From Xenophilus aerolatus (GTDB taxonomy: Bacteria; Pseudomonadota; Gammaproteobacteria; Burkholderiales; Burkholderiaceae_C): DNA of 64,000 nucleotides. Location of the stretch: contig JASCNX010000001.1 in NCBI GenBank assembly GCA_029968055.1, positions 1,736,001 through 1,800,000 of the forward strand. Reading direction: 5' to 3'. The notes beneath the pieces were generated by a model, which did not search any database, had not been told where the DNA came from, and worked only from the letters and a program-made list of their open reading frames with translations. The position numbers were made by a program, and so were the translations under genes. Positions 1 to 7,665 of this stretch are shown piece by piece (positions within the stretch are counted from its first letter, which is position 1; every line of letters begins with the position of its first letter).

Positions 1-151
1 GATCATGGCCGCCCTCGGTCCGCCGGCGGCGTGAGACAACGGCACGAAGCATGCCAGCGTGCGCGCCGCGGGCCGATACCTTCTTGCATCCGGCCCATGC
101 CATGGGCTGCGTCGGCAACGGCGGCCCGGCGGCGCACGCGGGCGCGGCCTC

Positions 152-1480
152 TCAGGCGCCGGGCTCGGCGATCGGCTCGATGCGGCCCATCAGGAACACG
201 AAGGCGCAGATGCCGACCACCAGGATCGCGCCGGCCAGCAGGAAGGCGTTCACGAAGGAGCCGGTGGCGCCGACGATGAAGCCGGTGGCGATGGGGGCCG
301 CCGCGCCCATGAGGTTGTTGCCGAAGTTCATCAGCCCGCCCACGGTGCCGACGCCGCCCTTGGGCGCGATCAGCGAGGGCAGCGACCAGCTCACCGGCGC
401 CGCCGCGGCCAACCCGCCCAGCGCGATGGAGATCCACACGATGGCCCAGACCGGGTCGGTGGTCTGCGTGGCGCCGAACACCGCCAGCCCCAGCACCATG
501 CCGCACACCAGCACCGTCTTGCGCACCTTCGACTCCTCGTGGCCCTTGGCGATCAGGTGGTCGATGAGCCAGCCGCCGACGAACAGGTCGGTCAGCGTGG
601 CCACCATCCAGGGGATGGCCGCGAAGCCGGCCGACTTGAGGATGCTCATGTGCATCGCCTGCACCAGGTAGCCCGGCAGCCAGGTCAGGAACAGGTAGAA
701 GGAGTAGCCGTAGGCGGCGAAACCCAGCATCAGGCCCCAGACCTTGGGCTGGCGCAGCAGGTAGCCCAGCATGCCGCTGGCGCCGCCGGCCGGTGCGCCT
801 TCGGGGGTCGCGCCGCCCTCGACGATGTAGCGGCGCTCGGCGGCGCTGAGCTTCTCGTCCGCACTGGGGTCGCGGTAGATCAGCAGGAAGGCGAAGAAGT
901 ACAGGAAGCTCAGCGCCGCGCAGACGCCGAAGCCCCAGCGCCAGCCGAAGCCCACCACCACGAAGGCCACCAGCGGCACGCCGATCACGTTCGAGAACTT
1001 GGCCGCGGCGTCGAAGATGGCCGTGGCCAGGGCCCGCTCGCCGCGCGGGAACCAGTAGCCCGTGGCCTTGGAACTGACCATGAAGCCCGGCGCCTCGGCG
1101 ATGCCCAGCAGCATGCGCGCCGCGAAGATGCCGGCCCAGCCGCCGGCCAGGGCCGTCAGCGTGGAGGCGATGCCCCAGGCCAGCGCGCCCCAGCGGCCGA
1201 TGCGCGTCGGGCCGTAGCGGTCCAGCAGCATGCCGGCAGGCACCTGCAGCAATGCGTAAGTCCAGAAGAAGGCCGAGAGGAAGAAGCCGATCTGCTCGGG
1301 CGTGAGGTGGAACTCCGCCTGGATCTGCGGCGCCGCGACCGAGAGGCTGAGCCGGTCGAAGTAATTGACCAGCACGCCTGCGCCGAGCAGGCCGCCGATG
1401 CGCCAACGCCGGCCGGGCACGCGGCCCTGCGGCACCGCCGAGGCGGCATTCGGTGCGGTCGAGGAGGATGTTGTCGTCAT
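152..1480 (-). CDS. MFS transporter, sugar-acid (gluconate/hexuronate-type) family
   Basis: A 442-residue inner-membrane carrier of the anion:cation symporter branch of the major facilitator superfamily. The sequence shows about 12 hydrophobic segments, an N-terminal NYFDRLSLSVAAP stretch typical of the first helix of this branch, and the loop 2-3 signature LLDRYGPTRIGRW. It ends in a short charged tail. The ATG at 1480 is preceded by GGAGA on the coding strand. It lies 38 bases downstream of the gluconokinase gene on the same strand, so it most likely imports gluconate or a related aldonic acid for that kinase. The family assignment is seen in the sequence; the substrate is inferred from the neighbour. 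Confidence 0.85.
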   Translation of the reverse strand: MTTTSSSTAPNAASAVPQGRVPGRRWRIGGLLGAGVLVNYFDRLSLSVAAPQIQAEFHLTPEQIGFFLSAFFWTYALLQVPAGMLLDRYGPTRIGRWGALAWGIASTLTALAGGWAGIFAARMLLGIAEAPGFMVSSKATGYWFPRGERALATAIFDAAAKFSNVIGVPLVAFVVVGFGWRWGFGVCAALSFLYFFAFLLIYRDPSADEKLSAAERRYIVEGGATPEGAPAGGASGMLGYLLRQPKVWGLMLGFAAYGYSFYLFLTWLPGYLVQAMHMSILKSAGFAAIPWMVATLTDLFVGGWLIDHLIAKGHEESKVRKTVLVCGMVLGLAVFGATQTTDPVWAIVWISIALGGLAAAAPVSWSLPSLIAPKGGVGTVGGLMNFGNNLMGAAAPIATGFIVGATGSFVNAFLLAGAILVVGICAFVFLMGRIEPIAEPGA

Positions 1481-1518
1481 GGTGTCTCCGTCGAGGGGAT
1501 CAAGGAAAGGAAGGCCGA

Positions 1519-2049
1519 TCAGGCGGCGCGCTCGGGCGGCAGTGCCAGCCCGTCGCGCACCCGGGCCACGGACTGCGCCAGCGGCGCCGTGGCCTGCACC
1601 GTCACCACGCCCGCCTCGCCCTCGGGCGATTCGAGCGTCTGGAACTGGCTGTCCACCAGGCTGGCAGGAAAGATGTGCACCGCCTCGCGGGCCTGCACGC
1701 GGGCCACGGCCTCGTCGCGGCCGATCTGCATGAAGACGAAGCGCAGGCCGGGGACCGCGGCGCGAAGCAGCTCGCGGTAGTTGCGCTTGAGGGCCGAGCA
1801 GGTGAGCACCGCGCCGCCGTGGCGGGCCGCCAGTTCCTCGCCCAGGCGCGCCAGCCAGCCGGCGCGGTCGGCATCGGTCAGGGGCGTGCCGCTCCTCATC
1901 TTGCGGATGTTGGCGTCGGGGTGGAAGTCGTCGCCCTCGATCAGCGGAAGGCCCAGGTCGCTCGCAAGGGCCTGGCCCAGGCTGGACTTGCCGCAGCCCG
2001 ACACGCCCATGATGACGAACCAGACGGCTGGCGAATTCGGCTTCTGCAT
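1519..2049 (-). CDS. gntK: Gluconokinase
   Basis: A 176-residue cytoplasmic kinase that phosphorylates D-gluconate to 6-phosphogluconate using ATP, feeding the Entner-Doudoroff or pentose phosphate pathway. The P-loop GVSGCGKS sits at residues 15-22 and is followed by the family motif EGDDFHPDANIRKMRSGTPL, which forms the substrate pocket. Its length is normal for the GntK/IdnK family. The AAGGAGACAG ribosome-binding site lies between the start codon and a perfect 12-base palindrome (2062-2073). This makes repression by the divergent LacI-family regulator very likely. It is the first gene of a two-gene operon with the MFS carrier. Confidence 0.93.
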   Translation of the reverse strand: MQKPNSPAVWFVIMGVSGCGKSSLGQALASDLGLPLIEGDDFHPDANIRKMRSGTPLTDADRAGWLARLGEELAARHGGAVLTCSALKRNYRELLRAAVPGLRFVFMQIGRDEAVARVQAREAVHIFPASLVDSQFQTLESPEGEAGVVTVQATAPLAQSVARVRDGLALPPERAA

Positions 2050-2061
2050 GCTGTCTCCTTG

Positions 2062-2073
2062 GATAGCGCTATC
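2062..2073. promoter_or_regulatory. Operator 1 of the gnt locus (GATAGCGCTATC)
   Basis: A perfect 12-base palindrome located 13 bases upstream of the gntK start codon, just 5' of its ribosome-binding site. An identical copy occurs 117 bases away at 2179-2190. The central CG and symmetric form match operators of LacI-family proteins. The likely ligand is the gluconate regulator encoded at 2239. Confidence 0.8.
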
Positions 2074-2178
2074 TTTTACGGGAAAAATCGATGTCGGACG
2101 GCAGGACAGCGCAGTCCTCCACCGATATCGCCAACCGTCTGCCGGTCGTGGGCCGGGTCCGGGCTTACCCGCTGGTTG

Positions 2179-2190
2179 GATAGCGCTATC
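2179..2190. promoter_or_regulatory. Operator 2 of the gnt locus (GATAGCGCTATC)
   Basis: A second, identical 12-base palindrome, 49 bases upstream of the regulator start. Spacing to operator 1 is 117 bases centre to centre, close to eleven helical turns, so the two sites face the same side of the DNA and could support looping or simple autoregulation. Both sites are followed or preceded by a TAAAAGATA stretch that may belong to the divergent promoters. Confidence 0.8.
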
Positions 2191-2238
2191 CTAAAAGATA
2201 CTCGGATCGACCCACTGAGGGTTTTCCCCATCCAGTCC

Positions 2239-3279
2239 ATGAATCCCGAGCTTCCCCGTCGGCGCCGCAGCGGGCGCGTGACGCTGGCCGAGGTGGCCCG
2301 CGCCGCCGGCGTGAGCCCCATCACCGTCTCGCGCGCGCTGCGCGGCGAGCGTGCCGTGGCGCCCGAACTCGTGGCCCGCGCCCGGGCCGCCGCGGACGCT
2401 CTGGGCTATGTGCCCGACCCGGCGGCGCGCGCTCTCGCCTCGCACCGCAGCACGCATGTGGCGGTGCTGATCCCGCTGCTGAGCAACACCCTGTTCGTCG
2501 ACCTGCTCGAAGCGCTGCAGCGCACGCTGCGCGTCCATGGCTACCAGACCCTGATCGGCATCACGCACTACGACCCGCGCGAAGAGGAGCAACTGCTGCG
2601 CGAGCAGATGGCGCACCGCCCCGCGGGCCTGGTCGTGACCGGCTTCGAGCGCAGCGAGGAAACGCGCGCCCTGATCCAGGCCAGCGGCGTGCCCTGCGTG
2701 CATGTGATGGAGACGAGCCGCGCGCCGGGCGTGCACTGCGTCGGCTTCTCGCAGCAGGACGCCGGGTATGCATTGACGCAGCATCTGCTGGCGGGCGGCG
2801 CGCGCCGCATCGCCTTCGCCGCCGCCCAGCTCGATGCCCGGGTGATGCAGCGCGCCGAGGGCTACCGCCAGGCCCTGCGCGAAGCCGGCTGCTACGACGC
2901 CGCGCTGGAGATGCTGCGGCCCGAGCCCTCGTCCATCGCCCTGGGTGCCCGGATGTTCGCGCGGCTGATGGGCGAATCGGCGCCCGAAGCGATCTTTTTC
3001 TGCAACGACGACCTGGCGCAGGGTGCACTGATGGCGGCGCCGAGGCTGGGCATCTCGGTGCCCGCGCAGGTGGCGGTGGCCGGCTTCAACGACCTGCCGG
3101 GCAGCGACCAGCTCATGCCCAGCCTGACCAGCGTGCGCACGCCGCGCGAGGCGATCGGCGAAGAGGCGGCCAAGATGCTGCTGCGCCTGATGCGCAGCGA
3201 CCCGGTGCCGCGGCCCTGCGTGGAACTCGCGTGGCACCTGGTGGTGCGCGAAAGCACCGCGGCCGCATCCGCGCCCTGA
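2239..3279 (+). CDS. gntR: LacI-family transcriptional regulator, GntR-like
   Basis: A 346-residue LacI-family repressor. An N-terminal helix-turn-helix (VTLAEVARAAGVSPITVSRAL, about residues 11-31) is followed by the hinge region near ALASHRSTHVAVLIP and a periplasmic-binding-like sugar domain to the end. The SPITVSRALR recognition helix resembles gluconate repressors. The ATG at 2239 was chosen because the helix-turn-helix begins within a dozen residues and upstream sequence in this frame is operator and promoter. It is divergent from gntK and the MFS gene, and two identical palindromes lie between them, so it probably represses both itself and the operon until gluconate or 6-phosphogluconate binds. 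Confidence 0.88.
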   Translation: MNPELPRRRRSGRVTLAEVARAAGVSPITVSRALRGERAVAPELVARARAAADALGYVPDPAARALASHRSTHVAVLIPLLSNTLFVDLLEALQRTLRVHGYQTLIGITHYDPREEEQLLREQMAHRPAGLVVTGFERSEETRALIQASGVPCVHVMETSRAPGVHCVGFSQQDAGYALTQHLLAGGARRIAFAAAQLDARVMQRAEGYRQALREAGCYDAALEMLRPEPSSIALGARMFARLMGESAPEAIFFCNDDLAQGALMAAPRLGISVPAQVAVAGFNDLPGSDQLMPSLTSVRTPREAIGEEAAKMLLRLMRSDPVPRPCVELAWHLVVRESTAAASAP

Positions 3280-3285
3280 AGCAGA

Positions 3286-3307
3286 ACGCCCGGCCGGGGC
3301 CGGGCGT
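3286..3307. terminator. GC-rich hairpin between convergent genes
   Basis: An 8-base stem (ACGCCCGG pairing with CCGGGCGT) with a 6-base loop, placed 7 bases after the regulator stop and between two convergent genes. There is no clear U-run on either strand, so it may end transcription only weakly or act as an RNA 3' stabiliser. Confidence 0.45.
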
Positions 3308-3348
3308 CGTGGGTCGAGCGGGGTCGATGAACGGCGCGGCGCGCCGGC

Positions 3349-3885
3349 TCAGTCGACCAGCTTGACCTCGACCCGGCGGGCCTCGGCGTTGTTGCCGCTG
3401 CCGGCGGTGACGGCGGGCTTCTCGAGCGCCACCTTGTCGGCCGGCACGCCCAGGCCGGTGAGCACGTCGCGCACGGTCTGGGCGCGTTGCTTGGCCAGTT
3501 CCTCGTTCTTGGCGGGGTCGCCCGTCGTGTCGTGGAAGCCCGAGACCAGCGCCTTGCGGCCGTTCTGCACGCCCTGGATCACCAGCGCCAGCGCTTCGGC
3601 GGCGCCGGGCGCGATGTCGGCGCTGCCGGTGGCAAAGTAGAAGTTCACCACGCCCTGGCCCACGCGGATGCTCGCGCCGTCCGGGATGACCACGACGACG
3701 GTTTCGGTGACCACGGCCACGGTCGGGGCCGGGGCGGTCGCCGCAACGGGTGTGCGGGGGGCGTGCGACAGGCCGTACTTGTAGACGACGACGCCCACCA
3801 CGGTCATGACGACCAGCGCGATCAGCGCAAAGAGAAAGCCGAGCGCAAAACGCTGTTGATCGTCGTCATCCGCACGCGTGGACAT
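3349..3885 (-). CDS. OmpA-family domain protein with one membrane anchor
   Basis: A 178-residue protein. A short acidic cytoplasmic start (DDDDQQR) is followed by one membrane helix (about residues 13-35), an Ala/Pro/Val linker, and a C-terminal OmpA/MotB-like peptidoglycan-binding domain. That domain shows the pattern NFYFATGSADI... GFHDTTGDPAKNEELAKQRAQTVRDVL ... RRVEVKLVD. Proteins of this build tether the inner membrane to peptidoglycan. The start at 3885 was chosen because GGGAGA precedes it; longer frames upstream overlap the divergent gene. It stands alone, converging on the gnt regulator. A specific function is not evident. Confidence 0.8.
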   Translation of the reverse strand: MSTRADDDDQQRFALGFLFALIALVVMTVVGVVVYKYGLSHAPRTPVAATAPAPTVAVVTETVVVVIPDGASIRVGQGVVNFYFATGSADIAPGAAEALALVIQGVQNGRKALVSGFHDTTGDPAKNEELAKQRAQTVRDVLTGLGVPADKVALEKPAVTAGSGNNAEARRVEVKLVD

Positions 3886-3927
3886 CGGGTGGTCTCCCAG
3901 GGAAAGAGGTCGGTAAATAATCGGTTC

Positions 3928-4668
3928 GTGAACCATGACGCCGAAATTGTAGGTGGCGCCGGCCTGGGCCCTCCCGGCCTGGACCCCTTGCCCACCCCGC
4001 TGCGCGATCCCAAGCCCCTGCTGGACCGGGTCATTCACGAATGGGGCGGGCACCAGGACCTCTGGCTCTTCGGCTACGGCTCGCTGATCTGGAAGCCCGA
4101 GTTCGACTTCGTCGAGCGCCGCCCGGCCCGCGTGCACGGCTGGCACCGGGCGCTCAAGATGTGGAGCCGCGTCAACCGCGGCAGCGTGCAGAACCCCGGC
4201 CTGGTCTTCGGCCTGCTGACCGGCGGCAGTTGCCAGGGCATGGCCTTCCGCATCCCGGCCGCCGACGTGCTGGAGGTCCTGGGACGCCTGTGGCTGCGCG
4301 AGATGCCCACCGGCGTGTACGACCCGCGCTGGCTCACCTGCACCACGCCCGGCGGTGCGGTGCGCGCACTGGCCTTCACGCTCTCGCGCAAGAGCCCCAA
4401 CTTCACCGGCAACCTGCCCGAGGCGCGTTACCGCGAGATCTTCGCCAGCGCCGTGGGGCGCTACGGCAGCTCGCTCGACTACGCGCGGCAGACGCTGCTG
4501 GAGCTCAAGCGCCACCACATCCACGACGCCGCCCTGGCGCGCCTGCTGCGGCTGGCCGAGATCACGGCCTCGGCTGACGCTGCGGCAGCGGCGGCCACCG
4601 CTACCCTGTCACCCACCGCGACCGGCGATGGCCGGGCGCCCACCCGACCCTCCAACGAAGGAAGCTGA
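3928..4668 (+). CDS. Gamma-glutamylcyclotransferase, ChaC type
   Basis: A cytoplasmic enzyme that cleaves gamma-glutamyl peptides, in the ChaC group probably glutathione, releasing 5-oxoproline and Cys-Gly. The family's substrate loop LFGYGSLIWKPEFDF is present near residue 50, together with RVHGWHRALKMWS and the Glu-containing segment VYDPRWL. The proposed start is a GTG at 3928, giving 246 residues; no strong ribosome-binding site confirms it, and the first 40 residues are less conserved, so the start is uncertain. It is followed after one base by the superoxide dismutase gene, suggesting a small thiol/oxidative-stress operon. Confidence 0.82.
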   Translation: MNHDAEIVGGAGLGPPGLDPLPTPLRDPKPLLDRVIHEWGGHQDLWLFGYGSLIWKPEFDFVERRPARVHGWHRALKMWSRVNRGSVQNPGLVFGLLTGGSCQGMAFRIPAADVLEVLGRLWLREMPTGVYDPRWLTCTTPGGAVRALAFTLSRKSPNFTGNLPEARYREIFASAVGRYGSSLDYARQTLLELKRHHIHDAALARLLRLAEITASADAAAAAATATLSPTATGDGRAPTRPSNEGS

Positions 4669-4669
4669 C

Positions 4670-5206
4670 ATGAACAAGCACACATTCGCCGTCGCCGGCG
4701 CCGCCGTCCTCGCCTGCGCCGCCCTCTCGGCCTGCGGCAGCATGGGCATGGGCCGCGCCACGGCCACCGCCAACCTCGCGCCCACCGGCGCCATCAATCC
4801 GAATCCGACGGCCGGCAAGGTGACGTTCACCGCCCTCGACCATGGCGTGCGCGTCGCCGGCGAAGTGCGCGGCCTGACGGCCGGCGAGCACGGCTTCCAC
4901 ATCCACGAGAAGGGCGACTGCGGCGACAACGCCAACGCCTCGGGCGGCCACTTCAACCCGGCCGGCGGCACGCACGGCAAGTTCGGCGCCGCCGGCAGCC
5001 ATGCGGGCGAACTGCCCAGCCTGGTGGCGGGCGCCGACGGCGTGGCGCGCTTCAGCGTCGACGTGCATTCGATTTCTCTGGCCGACGGCGCGGCCAACAA
5101 CGTCGTCGGGCGCGCGCTGGTGGTCCACCGCGATCGCGACGACTACACCAGCCAGCCCGCCGGCAACTCCGGCCCGCGCATCGCCTGCGCCGTGATTGCC
5201 CGCTGA
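4670..5206 (+). CDS. sodC: Superoxide dismutase [Cu-Zn], lipoprotein
   Basis: A 178-residue periplasmic enzyme that dismutates superoxide. A signal peptide ends in a lipobox (LSAC, Cys22), so it is membrane-anchored. Copper ligands His77, His79, His94 and His153 are present, as are zinc-site His94, His102 and His111. The disulfide cysteines are Cys84 and Cys173, and the active-site Arg is Arg170. The fourth zinc ligand, normally Asp in H-x-G-D-L-P, is replaced by Glu114 (HAGELP). The start ATG follows GAAGGAAG. Its start sits one base after the ChaC-like gene stop; the 3' end lies 9 bases from the convergent D-aminoacylase. Confidence 0.93.
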   Translation: MNKHTFAVAGAAVLACAALSACGSMGMGRATATANLAPTGAINPNPTAGKVTFTALDHGVRVAGEVRGLTAGEHGFHIHEKGDCGDNANASGGHFNPAGGTHGKFGAAGSHAGELPSLVAGADGVARFSVDVHSISLADGAANNVVGRALVVHRDRDDYTSQPAGNSGPRIACAVIAR

Positions 5207-5215
5207 GCCTTGCGC

Positions 5216-6703
5216 CTAGGCGGTCTCGCGCAGGCCGCCGGCGCTGCGCTCGCGGCTGAGCATCCGACCGGCGCGGGCCATGAGCGCTGCGGCGCCTTCG
5301 CGGTAGGTCAGCGCACCGTTCACGTAGACCGCCTCGACGCCTTCGCTCGCCAGCTCGGGCTGCGCATAGGTGGCCCTGTCGCGGATGCGCTCGGGATCGA
5401 ACACCACCACATCCGCATGGTGGCCCGCGCGCAGCAGGCCGCGCTCGGCAATGCGGAAATTGCGGGCCGTCAGGCCCGTCATCTTGTGGATGGCCTGCTC
5501 CAGCGTGAACAGGTTGCGTCCGCGCCAGTAGCGCGCCAGCACGCGCGGGAATGCGCCCCACAGCCGGGGATGCGGATGCCGGTCGTGCGGCAGCCCGTCC
5601 GAGCCGATCATCGAGCGCGGATGGGCCATCACCCGCTCCACGTCGTCCTCCCGCATCTGGAAGTAGCAGGCGCCGCCCGGCTTGAGCCGCAAGGCGGCGC
5701 TCTGCGGGTCCACGCCCCATTCGGCGGCGATGTCGGCCAGCATGCGGCCGCCCGCCTCGGGATGCGGTTCGCTCCACGTGATGAGCACCTCGATCACCCC
5801 GTCCACCAGGTCCTCGCGCAGCACGGTGGAGCCGGCGACGTACGGGTACACGTCCATGGCGATGGGCTGGCGCTCGCCCAGGCGGTCGACCAGGGGCAGC
5901 GTCTCTTCGGTGCGGCCCCAGTTGGCCGGGCCGGCGCACTTGTGGTGGGAGATGACCAGCGGCACACCGGCCTCGAAGGCGCAGTCGCCGGCCTCGACCA
6001 TGGCTTCGAGGATGGTTTCCATCTCGCTGCGCAGGTGCGTGGCGTACACGCCGCCATGGCGGGCCACCACCCGGGCCAGGGCCGTCACCTCGTCGGCGGG
6101 GGCGGCATAGGCCTCTTCGTAGAACAGGCCGGAGGACAGGCCGAAGGCACCCTCCTGCATGCAGTCTTCCAGCAGCGCGGCCATGCGGGCCAGTTCGGCG
6201 GCGTCCGCGGCACGGCCCAGCTCTTCCATCGCGGCGAAGCGCAGCGTGGTGTGGCCGACGAGCGGCGCCACGTTGAGCGACGGGCGGGCCGCCGTCACGG
6301 CCTCGCGGTAGGCGGCCATGTCGGCGTGGCGGAAGGAATCCGCGCCCAGCAGCGTGAGCGGCGGGCGCGCCTGTGCCACCCGGTAGGGCGCGAGCGAGAT
6401 GCCGCAGTTGCCTGTCACCACGGTGGTGATGCCCTGCGACAGCTTGGGCAGGTATTCGGGCATGCGCAGCACGGCGGCATCGTCGTGCGTGTGGGCGTCG
6501 ATGAAGCCGGGGGCCACCACCTTGCCGCGGCAGTCGACCACCTCGGCGGCAGCCAGGTCCAGGCCTTGGGGCGGGTGCTCGCGCAGCCGCTCGCCCAGGC
6601 AGGCAATGCGGTCGCCGGCCAGCAGCAGGTCGCCGTGCCAGCCGGGCTGGCCCGAGCCGTCGACCAGCAGGCCGCCTTCGAGCAGGGTCAGGGGGGTGTT
6701 CAT
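5216..6703 (-). CDS. N-acyl-D-amino-acid deacylase (D-aminoacylase)
   Basis: A 495-residue metal-dependent amidohydrolase that hydrolyses N-acyl-D-amino acids to the free D-amino acid and a carboxylate. Metal-site signatures of the D-aminoacylase family are visible: FIDAHTHDD near residue 65, the bridging-Cys motif TGNCGIS, ISHHKCAG, and the catalytic Asp in GSDGLPHDRHPHPR. No signal peptide is apparent, so it acts in the cytoplasm. The ATG overlaps the stop of the RpiR gene by four bases, indicating translational coupling. It is the last gene of the peptide-transport and D-amino acid operon, so its substrates probably enter through the ABC transporter encoded upstream. Confidence 0.9.
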   Translation of the reverse strand: MNTPLTLLEGGLLVDGSGQPGWHGDLLLAGDRIACLGERLREHPPQGLDLAAAEVVDCRGKVVAPGFIDAHTHDDAAVLRMPEYLPKLSQGITTVVTGNCGISLAPYRVAQARPPLTLLGADSFRHADMAAYREAVTAARPSLNVAPLVGHTTLRFAAMEELGRAADAAELARMAALLEDCMQEGAFGLSSGLFYEEAYAAPADEVTALARVVARHGGVYATHLRSEMETILEAMVEAGDCAFEAGVPLVISHHKCAGPANWGRTEETLPLVDRLGERQPIAMDVYPYVAGSTVLREDLVDGVIEVLITWSEPHPEAGGRMLADIAAEWGVDPQSAALRLKPGGACYFQMREDDVERVMAHPRSMIGSDGLPHDRHPHPRLWGAFPRVLARYWRGRNLFTLEQAIHKMTGLTARNFRIAERGLLRAGHHADVVVFDPERIRDRATYAQPELASEGVEAVYVNGALTYREGAAALMARAGRMLSRERSAGGLRETA

Positions 6704-7665
6704 GAACGGGTCTTGCCGTTGTTGTCGTTGTCGTTGTCGTCGTGGCCGGCGGCGTCGTTGGCCGCTGGCGGTGCGGCCGGGGCGGCACCCCAGACCGGCA
6801 GCGGATAACCCTGCACATCGATGCCCTGGCGCTGCAGGGCCGCGCGCACATCGCGCAGCCGGCGCACGGCCGGGTCGCCCAGGCGCTGGGCCACCAGCAC
6901 GGAAAGGATCTCGATGATCAGCAGATGGGCCAGGTAGGCGTCGATGCCCACGCGCATCACGGCGTCCTCGGGCACATCCACCGCCAGCAGCAGGTCGGCC
7001 CGCGCGGCCAGCGGCGAGCCCGGCCGGGTGATGGCCACGGTGCACGCGCCCTGGGCGCGGGCCACGTCCACGCTGTCCAGCAGCGAAGGCATGCCGCCCA
7101 CGTGCGAGAACGCCACCACCACCGAGCCTGGCCCGTGCGCACCGGCGGCCACCTGCTGCAGGTGGTAGTCGGCCCAGGCATTGGCCGAGAGGCCCAGGCG
7201 GAACAGCCGCGACTGCAGGTCGTTGGCCATGAACCAGGACGTGGCGCCGGCACCGAAGATGTCGATGTGCGGCGCGGCGGCCAGCGCGGCGGCCGTGGCC
7301 TCGACCACCGCCATGTCGAGCTGGGCGCGCACGCCCTGCACCGAGGCCGAGGCGCTGCGCACGATCTTGGCCACCACCTCGGCGGCGCTGTCGCCCAGGC
7401 TCACGCTGCGGTGCAACGGCGAACCGCCCACCGCCAGCTCCTGCGCCAGCGCGAGCTTGAATTCGCGCAGCCCGGCGAAGCCCAGGTCGCGGCAGGTGCG
7501 CATGATGGTGGGCACCGAACTGGCCGATCGCTCGGCCAGCTGCTCGAAGCTCTCGTCCAGCGTGCGCTGGGGGTCTTCGAGCATCAGGTCCAGGATGGCG
7601 CGGCGCGTGGCGGGCGCGTTCTCGCGCGCCCGGGCCATGCGCTGGAGCAGCGGCAGGTCGGCCAT
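6700..7665 (-). CDS. MurR/RpiR-family transcriptional regulator
   Basis: A 321-residue regulator. The N-terminal RpiR helix-turn-helix (about residues 1-80, with the motif SSVPTIMRTCRDLGFAGLREFK) is followed by a SIS domain (about 125-265, IFGAGATSWFMANDL and VVVAFSHVGG) that senses phosphorylated or acylated ligands. The C-terminus is a low-complexity Asp/Asn tail encoded by a GTTGTC hexanucleotide repeat. It overlaps the upstream PLP enzyme by one base and the downstream deacylase by four. It probably controls the operon through TGAAA-N5-TTTCA sites in the divergent gap near 14.3-14.4 kb. That is an inference from position and symmetry. Confidence 0.88.
   Translation of the reverse strand: MADLPLLQRMARARENAPATRRAILDLMLEDPQRTLDESFEQLAERSASSVPTIMRTCRDLGFAGLREFKLALAQELAVGGSPLHRSVSLGDSAAEVVAKIVRSASASVQGVRAQLDMAVVEATAAALAAAPHIDIFGAGATSWFMANDLQSRLFRLGLSANAWADYHLQQVAAGAHGPGSVVVAFSHVGGMPSLLDSVDVARAQGACTVAITRPGSPLAARADLLLAVDVPEDAVMRVGIDAYLAHLLIIEILSVLVAQRLGDPAVRRLRDVRAALQRQGIDVQGYPLPVWGAAPAAPPAANDAAGHDDNDNDNNGKTRS
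6717..6741. repeat. GTTGTC hexanucleotide microsatellite
   Basis: About three direct copies of GTTGTC with flanking partial units. It encodes the Asp/Asn tail of the RpiR regulator just before the overlap with the deacylase start. A whole-unit length change would keep the frame and only alter the length of the tail. Confidence 0.7.

Noticed and set aside
1-151. Possible 3' tail of a plus-strand gene ending at 34
   Set aside because: Only ten codons are visible and there is no homology evidence; the rest of this stretch shows nothing I can support.
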